Shown: piece by piece, positions 44,125 through 52,645 of the stretch
Numbering within the stretch: the stretch's first letter is position 1
Layout: the number at the start of each line of letters is the position of its first letter
NCBI RefSeq assembly: GCF_018598555.1
Contig: NZ_JAHEWN010000014.1
Coordinates: 32,179 to 96,178, forward strand
DNA: 64,000 bases
Source of the DNA: Curtobacterium aurantiacum
Lineage (GTDB): Bacteria > Actinomycetota > Actinomycetes > Actinomycetales > Microbacteriaceae
Direction: 5' to 3'
Translations under genes and position numbers: made by a program
The notes under the pieces: generated by a model
The model's input: the letters and a program-made list of their open reading frames with translations, nothing else
The model's database searches: none
Told to the model about the DNA's origin: nothing

Positions 44125-45120
44125 ATGGCGGACGTGCTCCCCGACCTCGCCGATCTCCTCGCCGACGCGCACGTCGTGGCCCTGCCGATGCGGGTGCGGT
44201 TCCGCGGCATCACCACGCGCGAGGCCGTCGTGCTCCGCGGCCCGTCCGGCTGGACCGAGTTCTCGCCCTTCGTCGAGTACGACGACACCGAGGCCGCCGC
44301 CTGGCTGCGGGCGACCGTCGACTTCGGATGGACGGACCACGAGCCCGCCGCCGAGTCCGTGCCGGTCAACGCCACCGTCCCGGCGATCGCCGCCGAGGAC
44401 GTCGCCGACCTGCTCGCCCGGTACCCCGGCTGCACCACGGCCAAGGTCAAGGTCGCCGAACCCGGCACGACCGTCGACGACGACGTCGCCCGGGTCGCCG
44501 CCGTCCGCCGGGTCATGGGACCAGAGGCCGCCGTGCGGGTCGACGCCAACGGCCTGTGGAGCGTCGAGCAGGCCGCCGTGGCGCTCGAGCGGCTCGCGGC
44601 GTTCGACCTGCAGTACGCGGAACAGCCGTGCGCGACGGTGCCCGAGCTCGCCGAGCTGCGATCGCGGATCACCGGGCTCGGCGTCCGGGTCGCCGCGGAC
44701 GAGAGCGTCCGGAAGGCGAGCGACCCCCTCGCCGTCGCCCGTGCCGGCGCCGCGGACGTGCTGGTCGTGAAGGCGCAGCCGCTCGGGGGGATCACGGCGG
44801 CGCGCGCCGTCATCGCCGACGCCGGGCTGCCGTGCGTCGTCTCCAGTGCGCTCGACACCTCGGTCGGGCTCGGGATGGGGGCGTTCCTCGCCGCCGCGGC
44901 GATGACACCGGGCTACGCGGCGGGGCTCGGGACGGCCGCGATGTTCGCCGGGGACGTCACCGTGGAACCGCTGCTGCCGGTCGGCGGTCGGGTGCCGGTG
45001 CGCCGGGTCGACGTCGCGCCGGAGTTGGTGGAGCGGTACGCCGCGTCGCCGGAGCGCACGGCGTGGTGGCGTGAGCGGGTGGCCCGTGTGCACGCCGTGC
45101 TCGCCGGGCTCGCCGCCTAG
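44125..45120 (+). CDS. menC: o-Succinylbenzoate synthase
   Basis: MenC dehydrates SHCHC to o-succinylbenzoate. The 331-aa enolase-superfamily enzyme shows the catalytic KxK in TTAKVKVAE, metal ligands in RVDANGLWS, YAEQP and VAADESVRK, and the second catalytic Lys in LVVKAQPLGG. ATG 44125 is used; GTG 44134 lies 7 nt after a -10-like CAGGAT and may be the true start of a leaderless message. It is divergent from the 168-aa membrane protein and converges on ccsB across two hairpin structures. Confidence 0.93.
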   Translation: MADVLPDLADLLADAHVVALPMRVRFRGITTREAVVLRGPSGWTEFSPFVEYDDTEAAAWLRATVDFGWTDHEPAAESVPVNATVPAIAAEDVADLLARYPGCTTAKVKVAEPGTTVDDDVARVAAVRRVMGPEAAVRVDANGLWSVEQAAVALERLAAFDLQYAEQPCATVPELAELRSRITGLGVRVAADESVRKASDPLAVARAGAADVLVVKAQPLGGITAARAVIADAGLPCVVSSALDTSVGLGMGAFLAAAAMTPGYAAGLGTAAMFAGDVTVEPLLPVGGRVPVRRVDVAPELVERYAASPERTAWWRERVARVHAVLAGLAA

Positions 45121-45132
45121 GCCCGGTCGCAC

Positions 45133-45213
45133 GACGCCGTCGTTCCCCTTCGACGCCGCCGAGTCATCGAGACGCCACCGAAATCGGCGGTGTCTCGCCA
45201 ACACGACGGCGTC
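45133..45213. repeat. Nested inverted repeat after menC
   Basis: Outer arms GACGCCGTCGT (45133-45143) and ACGACGGCGTC (45203-45213) are perfect over 11 bp. They enclose a 14-bp hairpin with two wobble positions (45168-45181 with 45184-45197). It is not coding. It could be a remnant of a small mobile or REP-like element or a regulatory cruciform. Confidence 0.65.
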
Positions 45214-45240
45214 TTCCTGGTCTTGCACGCGACCGAACGA

Positions 45241-45284
45241 CGGACGGGAGGCACGGTGCCAGCTGGCACCGTGCCTCCCGTCCG
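45241..45284. terminator. Bidirectional GGAGGC-family terminator between menC and ccsB
   Basis: A perfect 20-bp stem (45241-45260 with 45265-45284) and 4-nt loop AGCT. Arms read CGGACGGGAGGCACGGTGCC and its complement. It is almost the same as the hairpin after upp, including the CGGTGCC/GGCACCG inner stem. Confidence 0.88.
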
Positions 45285-45325
45285 GTCGTGGTCGCGACCA
45301 GGGCCGCCTCAGCGACCCACGTGCA

Positions 45326-46354
45326 TCACAGACCCGAGTAGCTGTGCAGGCCCTTGAAGAAGACGTTCACGACCGAGAAGTTGAACATCACCGCGGCGAA
45401 GCCGATGAGGGCCAGCCAGGACGAGCGCGCGCCGCGCCAGCCACGGGTCGCCCGGGCGTGGATGTAGCCCGCGTAGACGACCCAGATGATGAAGGTCCAG
45501 ACCTCCTTCGTGTCCCACCCCCAGTAGCGACCCCAGGCACGTTCGGCCCAGATCGCACCGGCGATGAGGGTGAAGGTCCAGAGGACGAAGCCGACGAGCA
45601 GGACGCGGTAGGTCAGGACCTCGAGCCGGTCGGCGTCGGGCAGCGTCGCCATGAAGCGGAGCTTGCTCGAGCCCGTGCGGCCCTGGCGGTACGTCTGCAC
45701 GAGCTGCGCCACCGCGAGGCCCGCGCCGAGGGCGAAGAACCCGGTGCCGGCGATCGCCACGAAGACGTGGATGACGAGCCAGTACGACTGCAGGGCGGGC
45801 TGCAGCGGGACGACGGGGACCCAGTAGTTCACCGTCGCGATGCCGAGCAGGATGATCGTCAGGCCCGTGATGAAGACGCCGAGGAACTTCAGGTTCTGCC
45901 AGAACTGCACGAGCAGGAAGATCAGGGTGATCAGCGCCGTACCGGTCAGCGAGAACTCGAACATGTTGCCCCACGGCACACGGTCGGCCGCGATGCCGCG
46001 GAGCACCACCGAGGCGACGTGCAGGACGAGCGCGAGGATGGTCATCGCCATGCCGACGCGCTCGAACTTCGTGCCGCGGCCGGCGGAGCCGCCCGACGGC
46101 GGTGCGGCGACCTGCTCGAGCACGACGGTGCCACCACGCACGGTCGCGACCGTCTTCGCTCCGCGTGCGGATGCAGCGCTGGACGCGTCGGCCGAGCCGT
46201 CGTCGGCGCCGGCGTTCTTCGCCGCGGCGGTTACCTCGCCGGAGCGTTTGGCCATGTCGAGCGCGAACGAGATGAACGCGATCACGTACACCGCCATCGC
46301 GGAGTACGTCAGCACGACCGAGTAGGTCGCGAGGTTCGTGGTCATGTCGTTCAC
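45326..46354 (-). CDS. ccsB: Cytochrome c biogenesis protein CcsB (heme handling, CcsA family)
   Basis: A 342-aa membrane protein with about eight TMs. The heme-binding WWD motif is intact: WGRYWGWDTKEVWTFIIW, with flanking histidines HVFVAIAGTG and YIHARATRGW. With ResB it delivers and attaches heme to apocytochrome c outside the membrane (system II). A non-conserved hydrophilic insert of about 60 residues lies between TM1 and TM2. GTG 46354 overlaps the resB stop by 4 bp (GTGA). It is last of the operon. Confidence 0.95.
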   Translation of the reverse strand: MNDMTTNLATYSVVLTYSAMAVYVIAFISFALDMAKRSGEVTAAAKNAGADDGSADASSAASARGAKTVATVRGGTVVLEQVAAPPSGGSAGRGTKFERVGMAMTILALVLHVASVVLRGIAADRVPWGNMFEFSLTGTALITLIFLLVQFWQNLKFLGVFITGLTIILLGIATVNYWVPVVPLQPALQSYWLVIHVFVAIAGTGFFALGAGLAVAQLVQTYRQGRTGSSKLRFMATLPDADRLEVLTYRVLLVGFVLWTFTLIAGAIWAERAWGRYWGWDTKEVWTFIIWVVYAGYIHARATRGWRGARSSWLALIGFAAVMFNFSVVNVFFKGLHSYSGL

Positions 46355-48075
46355 TGGGGCATCCTAACTCCGAGGTCCGACGTGTGGCGCTGTGCGAGGT
46401 CCGCGACGGCCCGCTCGAGGTTCGGGTCCTCGCCACGGGCGAGGCCCGCGTACTCGAGGTCGTACTCGCCGCCCGCCGTGTCCTTGCGCGGGACGACCTT
46501 CACCCAGACGCGACGGCGCGGGACGAACAGCGAGGTGAGCAGGCCGAGGGTGGAGAGCAGGGCGAACCCGCCCACCCAGAGCTGCGACGGGTCGTGGTGG
46601 ACGTCGAGGGAGACGTACCGCTTCACGCCGTCGAACGTGATCGACCCCGCGCCGTCGGGGAGCTTCTTGGTCTGACCGGGCTCGAGCGCGATGCTCGCGG
46701 TGTCCGACTGGCGACCGGCGATCTGGTCCAGCCCCTTGGTGTCGAGCGTGTACACGCTCTGCGGCACACCGCTGTCGAGCCCGAGGTCACCCGTGTAGAC
46801 CTGCAGCGTCAGCAGCGGGTTCTGGGTGTCCGGGTACGCGCTCGTGTACGCACCGCTGGCCAGCTTCGAGGCCGTCGGGTAGAAGAACCCGACCATGCCG
46901 AGCTGGTCCGGCTTCGAGTCCGGCACCTTGATGACGCCGGTGGAGGTGTAGTTCGCGTCCTCGGGCAGGAACGGCACGACGTCCTTGAACGCCACGTTGC
47001 CGTCACCGTCACGCACCGTGACCTGCATCGCGTAGCCGTTGCCGAGCAGGTAGACGTTCGTGCCGCCGACGTGCAGCGGCTCGTTCACGCCGAGGCGGCT
47101 GGTCTTCGGTTCGCCGCCCTTCTCGGTGCTCGTGACGGTGGCCGAGTAGTCGAGTGCCTGGCCGAGGGCGTCGAGGTTGCGCTCCTCGTACTTGGTCACG
47201 AACTTGTCGAGGGTCAGGTTGTAGCCCTTGAGGTCGGTCTGCTGGAACCAGCGCCCCGGGTTGAACGAGTCGTACGAGCCGAGCACGTTCGAGAACGTCT
47301 GGCCCTCGACCAGCAGGCGCTGGCCGGTGAACCCGAACCCGCCACCGACGCCGACCGCCAGCAGCACGCCGACGAGCGCCGAGTGGAACACCAGGTTGCC
47401 GGTCTCGCGCAGGTAGCCGCGCTCCGCGCTCACCGAGTCGCCGAACCGCTCGACGCGGTACCCGGAGCGCTTCAGGATCGCCATCGCGCGCGTCACCGCG
47501 TGCTCGGTGGACGGGAGGCCCGTGGCCGGGTCGATCCCGGTGGTCCCGTCGATCATCGCGTCCGGCTGCACAGCCACGGTACGGAAGCCCGCCAGTCGCG
47601 TCAGGCGCGCGGGCGTCCGGGGCGGTCGGGTGCGGAGCGCCTGCCAGTGGTGCCTGGTCCGCGGGACGATGCAGCCGATCAGCGAGACGAAGAGCAGCAG
47701 GTAGATCGCCGAGAACCACACGGAGGTGTAGGTGTCGAAGACCTGCAGCTTGTCGAGGACCGGGTAGAGCTGGGGGTGGTCCGCCTTGTACTGCACGACG
47801 CCGTTCGGGTCGGCGGTGCGCTGCGGCACGAGCGAGCCCGGGATCGCCGCGAGGGCGAGCAGCATGAGCAGGAACAGCGCGGTGCGCATGCTCGTCAGCT
47901 GCCGCCAGAAGAACCGGAGGTACCCGACGACGCCGAGCTTCGGCTGGTTGACGCCGCCGTCGGTGGGGCCGGAGCCGTCGACGTGGTCGGACGGCCGCTG
48001 CGGGTCCGAGGCGGTGTCGGCCCCGTCGCCTGCGCCCGTGGGGATGTTCTCGTTCGGGTCAGACCGCGGGGACAA
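46351..48075 (-). CDS. resB: Cytochrome c biogenesis protein ResB
   Basis: A 574-aa ResB/Ccs1 protein with four TMs (about 63-83, 119-140, 230-250 and 515-535) and a large extracytoplasmic domain between the third and fourth. Typical sequences are SMRTALFLLMLLALAAIPGS, ERGYLRETGNLVFHSALVGVLL and WVGGFALLSTLGLLTSLFVPRRR. It partners CcsB in heme ligation. The only start giving the full N-terminus is TTG 48075, which overlaps the ccdA gene by 17 bp; the first 45 residues are disordered. Confidence 0.93.
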   Translation of the reverse strand: MSPRSDPNENIPTGAGDGADTASDPQRPSDHVDGSGPTDGGVNQPKLGVVGYLRFFWRQLTSMRTALFLLMLLALAAIPGSLVPQRTADPNGVVQYKADHPQLYPVLDKLQVFDTYTSVWFSAIYLLLFVSLIGCIVPRTRHHWQALRTRPPRTPARLTRLAGFRTVAVQPDAMIDGTTGIDPATGLPSTEHAVTRAMAILKRSGYRVERFGDSVSAERGYLRETGNLVFHSALVGVLLAVGVGGGFGFTGQRLLVEGQTFSNVLGSYDSFNPGRWFQQTDLKGYNLTLDKFVTKYEERNLDALGQALDYSATVTSTEKGGEPKTSRLGVNEPLHVGGTNVYLLGNGYAMQVTVRDGDGNVAFKDVVPFLPEDANYTSTGVIKVPDSKPDQLGMVGFFYPTASKLASGAYTSAYPDTQNPLLTLQVYTGDLGLDSGVPQSVYTLDTKGLDQIAGRQSDTASIALEPGQTKKLPDGAGSITFDGVKRYVSLDVHHDPSQLWVGGFALLSTLGLLTSLFVPRRRVWVKVVPRKDTAGGEYDLEYAGLARGEDPNLERAVADLAQRHTSDLGVRMPQ

Positions 48076-48799
48076 AGCTCTGGATCACCGCCCCGACGCT
48101 CGACATGACGGCCGACCAGATACCGGTGACCATGAGCAGACCGATGACGATCAGGATCGCTCCTCCGATGATGTTGACGGTGCGCATGTGCCGCTTCACC
48201 GCCGAGATGGCGCCCGTGGCCCAGCCGGCGCCGAGGGCGACGAGGACGAACGGGATGCCGAGCCCGAGGCAGTACGCGACCCCGAGCCACATGCCCTGCC
48301 AGGCGCTGCCTGACTGGACGCTGAGCAGGTTGATGGCCGCGAGGGTCGGGCCGAGGCAGGGGGTCCAGCCGAGGCCGAACACGATGCCGAGCAGGGGTGC
48401 GCCAAGCAACCCCGTGGCGGGGGTCCAGCCGGGCTTGATGGTGCGCTGCAGGAACGTGAACCGGCCGACGAACACCAGACCCATGGCGATCACGACGACC
48501 CCGAGGACCTGCGTGATGAGGTCACGCCAGCGGACGAGCCAGAAGCCGAGCGCCCCGAACACCGTCGTGTACGCCACGAACACCGCGGTGAACCCGAGGA
48601 TGAACAGCAGCACGCCGAGCACCACACGGCCCCGACGCTGCCCGCCCTCGGCGACACCGCCGACGTACCCGAGGTAGCCCGGCACCAGCGGCAGCACGCA
48701 CGGGGACAGGAACGACACGAGCCCGGCGAGCGCGGCCACGGGCAGCGCCACGGCCATCTGGCCGCTCAGGATCGCGTCGGCGAAGGGGTTGGAGGCCAC
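48059..48799 (-). CDS. ccdA: Cytochrome c biogenesis protein CcdA
   Basis: CcdA carries reducing equivalents across the membrane to keep the apocytochrome CXXCH and the TlpA/ResA thiols reduced. The 246-aa protein has six TMs and the two redox cysteines in SFLSPCVLPLVPGYLGYV and LGWTPCLGPTLAAI. GTG 48799 begins 3 bp after the tlpA-like stop. It is third of the operon. Confidence 0.96.
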   Translation of the reverse strand: MASNPFADAILSGQMAVALPVAALAGLVSFLSPCVLPLVPGYLGYVGGVAEGGQRRGRVVLGVLLFILGFTAVFVAYTTVFGALGFWLVRWRDLITQVLGVVVIAMGLVFVGRFTFLQRTIKPGWTPATGLLGAPLLGIVFGLGWTPCLGPTLAAINLLSVQSGSAWQGMWLGVAYCLGLGIPFVLVALGAGWATGAISAVKRHMRTVNIIGGAILIVIGLLMVTGIWSAVMSSVGAVIQSFVPAV

Positions 48800-48802
48800 A
48801 GG

Positions 48803-49441
48803 TCAGGATGCCTTGCCGGCGTCGAGCTCGTCGCTGACCAGGGTCTTCAGGATGCTCGTGCCGTCGATCGCGCCGAGGACCCGGGCAGCCACGCGCCCCT
48901 TGGTGTCGAGGACGATCGTGGCCGGGACCGCGTTCGGGGCGATCTGCCCGGACATCGCGAGCTGCATCGTGCCCGACCGCTGGTCGAGGACCGTCGGGTA
49001 CTGCACGTCGAAGGTGCGCTCGAAGGCGGCGGCGGTCTGTGCCTCGTCGCGGACGTTGACGCCGATGAAGGCGACGTCGTCGTCGTCCGCGTAGTCCTCG
49101 TGCACCTGGTTGAGGTACTTCGCCTCGGCGCGGCAGGGCGGGCAGCTGGCGTACCAGAAGTTCAGGACGACGACCTTGCCCCGGAGGTCCTCGGACGAGA
49201 CGGTGTCGCCGTTCGAGTCCTCGGCCCGGAACGTGACCGGGTCGGTGCGGTCCTTCGCGGAGACCTCGGTCACGGCGCCGTCACCCGAGATGTAGTTCTG
49301 GGTCGTGCCGTTGCCGTACTGCTTCGCGAGTCCGCCGCTGTCCGACGAGCAGCCGGACAGCACGAGTGCGGCGGCGATCGCCGTCGCCGCGAGGATCGCG
49401 AACCGCTTGCTGGTGACGCTCACGCTGCTCGTGCTGTTCAC
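48803..49441 (-). CDS. TlpA/ResA-like thiol-disulfide lipoprotein
   Basis: A 212-aa secreted thioredoxin-fold protein. The lipobox LVLSGC puts lipidation near Cys31. The redox site is VVLNFWYASCPPCRAEAKYL (CPPC), and the cis-Pro loop is NAVPATIVLD. It would reduce the disulfide in apocytochrome c, receiving electrons from CcdA. GTG 49441 overlaps the phosphatase stop by 4 bp, with AAGGAG just upstream. Confidence 0.95.
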   Translation of the reverse strand: MNSTSSVSVTSKRFAILAATAIAAALVLSGCSSDSGGLAKQYGNGTTQNYISGDGAVTEVSAKDRTDPVTFRAEDSNGDTVSSEDLRGKVVVLNFWYASCPPCRAEAKYLNQVHEDYADDDDVAFIGVNVRDEAQTAAAFERTFDVQYPTVLDQRSGTMQLAMSGQIAPNAVPATIVLDTKGRVAARVLGAIDGTSILKTLVSDELDAGKAS

Positions 49442-50094
49442 ACTGCTCCTTCGTCGACGGCGGTCGCGCGCAGTTCCTGCGCGGGGTCCGCGTACCCGAC
49501 CTCGGTGAACCGACCGGTCGACGTGGCGGGCACACGTTCGACGGTGGTGATGCTCGACAGGTCGCACCGACGCTTGCGCGGGTCGTGCCACAGGGGCTCC
49601 CCCGCGAGCTTGCGGTGGACCATCCAGATCGGCAGCTGGTGGCTGACCAGGACGACGTCGCCCTCGTCCACGCTCTCCCACGCCGTGGTCATCGCCGCGA
49701 GCATGCGGTTGGCGATCGACTCGTACGCCTCCCCCCAGCTCGGACGCAGCGGGTTCGCGATCCACGGCCACTCTGCCGGACGGCCGAGCGATCGCTTCGT
49801 GAACCCGGGAGGCTGCCCCTCGTACCGGTTCGTCGGCTCGATCAGGCGCTCGTCGAGCGTCACGTCGAGCCCGTACGCCGCCGACCACGGTGCGGCGGAC
49901 TCCTGGGTGCGCTGCAGCGGGGACGCGACGATCCGACGCACGTCGACACCGGCGTCCTTCCAGGCGGTGGCGGAGGTCTGGGCCATCCGCGTGCCGAGGT
50001 CGCTCAGTCCGAAGCCCGGGAGCCGGCCGTACAGGACGCGGCCCGGGTTGTGCACCTCACCGTGCCGGACGAGGTGGAGTCGGGTCGCGGGCAT
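49438..50094 (-). CDS. Histidine phosphatase family protein
   Basis: A 218-aa phosphoglycerate-mutase-like phosphatase. The catalytic RHG is in LHLVRHGEVHNP (His11), the second Arg in SPLQRTQESA, and the second His in VVLVSHQLPIWM. It is the first gene of the cytochrome c biogenesis operon; the same order is seen in mycobacteria, but no link with heme is proven. ATG 50094 lies 7 nt after a -10-like TACACT, suggesting a leaderless start. Confidence 0.92.
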   Translation of the reverse strand: MPATRLHLVRHGEVHNPGRVLYGRLPGFGLSDLGTRMAQTSATAWKDAGVDVRRIVASPLQRTQESAAPWSAAYGLDVTLDERLIEPTNRYEGQPPGFTKRSLGRPAEWPWIANPLRPSWGEAYESIANRMLAAMTTAWESVDEGDVVLVSHQLPIWMVHRKLAGEPLWHDPRKRRCDLSSITTVERVPATSTGRFTEVGYADPAQELRATAVDEGAV

Positions 50095-50162
50095 GGGTTC
50101 CAGTGTAGGTCGCCCCGCGGTTCCCACCGGCCCCCCAGGGGATTCACCGGATGCGGAAGCGC

Positions 50163-51656
50163 TCAGCCCCCGAGCTCGCCGGACAGCCGCCCGTGCAGCG
50201 CGATCGACCCCGTGTCGAGGTTCACCACCTCGACCGTCGACCCGTGCTTCGCGAACCGCTGTTCGACCCCGTCGAGCGCCGCGACCGTCGACGCGTCGAA
50301 CACGTGGGCGTCCGACATGTCGATGACCACGTGCTCCGGGTCCTCGGCGTAGGAGAAGCGCGTGACCAGGTCGTTCGACGAGGCGAAGAACAGGGCTCCC
50401 CGGACCCGGTACCGCACGGTGCGGTCGTCGATCGGTTCGCGGACGACCGACACGACGTGCGCTACCCGCCGGGCGAACACCAGGGCCGCGACGATGACGC
50501 CCACGAACACCCCGGTGGCCAGGTTCTCGGTCGCGACGACGACCACGACCGTGATGAGCATGACCGCGGTCTCGCCGAGCGGCATCCGTCGGAGGGTGCG
50601 CGGTCGGATGCTGTGCCAGTCGAAGGTCGCGACGCAGACCATGAGCATGACCGCCGTCAGCGCGGCCATCGGGATCTGCGCGACGAGGTCGTGGAGCACG
50701 ATCGTCAGGACGAGCACCGAGACGCCGGCCGCGAAGGTCGAGATCCGGGTCCGGGCACCCGCGGTCTTCACGTTGATCACCGTCTGGCCGATCATCGCGC
50801 ACCCGCCGGTCCCGCCGAAGAACGCGGACGCGATGTTCGCGACGCCCTGGCCCCACGACTCGCGCCACTTGCTCGAGCCGGTCTCCGTGATGGAGTCGAC
50901 GAGCTGCGCGGTGAGCAGGGTCTCGATCAGGCCGACGACGGCGACCCCGAACGCGTAGGGCGCGATGATCTGCAGCGTCTCGAAGGTGAAGGGGGTGACG
51001 ATCCCGTTGAAGCCGGGCAGCGCCGTCGGCAGCTCGCCCTCGTCGCCCACCGTCGGCACCGCGATGCTGAAGAGCATCGTGAGGCCGGTGATGACGACCA
51101 CCGCGATCAGTGGCGCGGGGATCGCCTTGGTCAGGAACGGGAAGCCGACGATGATCACGATGCCGAGGGCTGTCAGCGGCCAGACGATGAAGGGCACGTC
51201 GTCCCCGAGCAGGTTCGGCAGCTGCGCCGTGAAGATCAGGATGGCGAGGGCGTTGACGAAGGCGACGTTGACGCTGCGCGGGATGAAGCGCATGAGCCGC
51301 GCCACCCCGAGGAAGCCGAGCACGAGCTGGAACACGCCACCGAGGACGATCGCGGGCACGAGGTACTCGATGCCGTGCTCGCGCACCAACGGCGCGATGA
51401 CGAGTGCCACGGAGCCAGCAGCGGCCGAGACCATCGCCGGGCGCCCGCCGACGATCGAGATGACGATCGCGATGATGACGCTCGAGAACAGGCCGACCGC
51501 GGGGTCGACCCCGGCGACGACGGAGAACGAGATCGCCTCGGGGATGAGGGCGAGCGCGGTGACGATCCCCGCCAGGACCTCTCGGGTGAGCATGCGGGGT
51601 GAGCGGAGGGCGGCGAGGACGCTCGGGGCCGCCGGCGCGTGTGTGATCACGGACAT
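50163..51656 (-). CDS. SulP-family anion transporter with STAS domain
   Basis: A 497-aa inner-membrane transporter. It has about 11-12 TMs, SulP motifs EVLAGIVTALALIPEAISFS and GVDPAVGLFSS, QGVANIASAFFGGTGGCAMIGQT, and a C-terminal STAS domain (about 410-490; VVIDMSDAHVFDASTVAALD). The family carries sulfate, bicarbonate, chloride or carboxylates; the ion here is unknown. It is divergent from a MerR regulator, and its -10 lies inside a perfect palindrome that is almost certainly the operator. Start ATG 51656 is 8 nt after the -10, so leaderless. Confidence 0.93.
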   Translation of the reverse strand: MSVITHAPAAPSVLAALRSPRMLTREVLAGIVTALALIPEAISFSVVAGVDPAVGLFSSVIIAIVISIVGGRPAMVSAAAGSVALVIAPLVREHGIEYLVPAIVLGGVFQLVLGFLGVARLMRFIPRSVNVAFVNALAILIFTAQLPNLLGDDVPFIVWPLTALGIVIIVGFPFLTKAIPAPLIAVVVITGLTMLFSIAVPTVGDEGELPTALPGFNGIVTPFTFETLQIIAPYAFGVAVVGLIETLLTAQLVDSITETGSSKWRESWGQGVANIASAFFGGTGGCAMIGQTVINVKTAGARTRISTFAAGVSVLVLTIVLHDLVAQIPMAALTAVMLMVCVATFDWHSIRPRTLRRMPLGETAVMLITVVVVVATENLATGVFVGVIVAALVFARRVAHVVSVVREPIDDRTVRYRVRGALFFASSNDLVTRFSYAEDPEHVVIDMSDAHVFDASTVAALDGVEQRFAKHGSTVEVVNLDTGSIALHGRLSGELGG

Positions 51657-51663
51657 CGATCAG

Positions 51664-51691
51664 AACTCTACCCTCACGTGAGGGTAGAGTT
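51664..51691. promoter_or_regulatory. 28-bp perfect palindrome carrying both divergent -10 boxes (MerR operator)
   Basis: The half-site AACTCTACCCTCAC (51664-51677) is followed without a gap by its exact complement (51678-51691). The hexamer TAGAGT occurs once on each strand (51665-51670 minus, 51685-51690 plus), each exactly 8 nt before the start codon of sulP and merR. The two promoters are thus mirror images inside one operator. MerR proteins bind such palindromes and untwist the -35/-10 spacer; here the -10 boxes sit in the arms rather than outside. Confidence 0.88.
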
Positions 51692-51698
51692 GTGCATC

Positions 51699-52100
51699 GT
51701 GAGCCCCAACGACGTCCCCGACACGATGCACATCGGTGAACTCGCCGATCGCGCCGGCATGTCCCTGCGCACGATCCGGCACTACGACGAGGTCGGGCTG
51801 CTCGTGCCGAGCGGGCGCACCACGGGCGGGTTCCGGGTCTACACCGCACAGGACCTGGAGCGGTTGCTCGTGATCCGCCGGATGAAGCCCCTCGGCTTCA
51901 CGCTCGACGAGATGGCCGAGCTGCTCCGGGTCGTCGACGCGCTCGCGGTCAAGGACCCCGACGACGAACCAGCACTGGCGGCGCGCCTCGACGCGTACCT
52001 CGACGACGCACGGGCCCGCCACGCCAAGCTCGTCGAGCGGGCCGGCATGGCCGAAGAATTCATCGGCACGCTCGGGTCACTCCGCGCGTCGCTCCCCTGA
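51699..52100 (+). CDS. MerR-family transcriptional regulator
   Basis: A 133-aa regulator. The winged helix-turn-helix is typical: MHIGELADRAGMSLRTIRHYDEVGLLVPSGRTTGGFRVYT (read in parts at about 10-50), then the coiled-coil dimerisation helix (about 85-125). No metal-binding Cys cluster is visible, so the signal is probably not a metal or thiol of the MerR/SoxR kind. GTG 51699 lies 8 nt after TAGAGT. It is divergent from the SulP gene and should control both through the palindrome. Its 3' end overlaps the convergent 75-aa gene by 24 bp. Confidence 0.92.
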   Translation: MSPNDVPDTMHIGELADRAGMSLRTIRHYDEVGLLVPSGRTTGGFRVYTAQDLERLLVIRRMKPLGFTLDEMAELLRVVDALAVKDPDDEPALAARLDAYLDDARARHAKLVERAGMAEEFIGTLGSLRASLP

Positions 52101-52304
52101 GCCCTCGAGCACGCCGGCCGCGATGAGGCGACTCCGTTCCCGCTTGGCCTCGGCCATCTCCTCCATCATCTCCCGCAGCCGATCGTGCTCGGCGATCACC
52201 CGACGTGCTCGCCATGGCCGGAACCAGTGCCGTCTGCGCACGTTCGCCTTCCATTCCTCGTCCCGCCGCACGAACAAGGCCTTCACCGGGTCCCGTTGCG
52301 TCAT
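52077..52304 (-). CDS. Small charged protein, 75 aa, unknown
   Basis: A highly charged protein with a basic Arg/Trp-rich N-terminal half (WKANVRRRHWFRPWRARR) and a probable coiled-coil helix (EHDRLREMMEEMAEAKRERS). No family recognised. The ATG at 52304 has GAGGAG 6 nt upstream and overlaps the TGA of the 114-aa gene (ATGA), so the two form a coupled pair. It runs 24 bp into the 3' end of merR on the opposite strand. Confidence 0.6.
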   Translation of the reverse strand: MTQRDPVKALFVRRDEEWKANVRRRHWFRPWRARRVIAEHDRLREMMEEMAEAKRERSRLIAAGVLEGSGERRAE

Positions 52305-52645
52305 GTCTGCTCCTCTTCCGTCACCAGTTCCAGCACGAGCTTGCCGATGACCTCGTCGGCCTCGCGAAGAACCTGCATGTTGTACATCGCTCCCGCGACG
52401 AGTCTCCCGATCTCGGCACGACCCACGTCCGCGTCCGCGTCCGTGACGTGGTCGACCACCCAGACGAATCGTGACCAAGCCCGGTCGCGCTGTTCACGCG
52501 CGACGTCCCGCCGCCACCGGATGACCGCCCACAGCCCACCGACGACCGCCACGAGCAGCGTGAACGCCGCCGTGGAGAGCGCCGCCACCACCGTCGCGAC
52601 CGCCGCAGGCGGCCAGGTCGCGAGCTCCCCCGTCCCCGTCCCCAC
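52301..52645 (-). CDS. Small single-span membrane protein, 114 aa, unknown
   Basis: One TM at about 14-42 (VATVVAALSTAAFTLLVAVVGGLWAVI), then a basic stop-transfer WRRD and a cytoplasmic helical tail with VDHVTDADADVGRAEIGRLV. No recognised domain. GTG 52645 is the first start; the GTG-rich repeat GTGTGE at the N-terminus makes the start uncertain. It forms a coupled pair with the 75-aa gene. A membrane-tethered complex of the two is a reasonable inference, nothing more. Confidence 0.6.
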   Translation of the reverse strand: MGTGTGELATWPPAAVATVVAALSTAAFTLLVAVVGGLWAVIRWRRDVAREQRDRAWSRFVWVVDHVTDADADVGRAEIGRLVAGAMYNMQVLREADEVIGKLVLELVTEEEQT

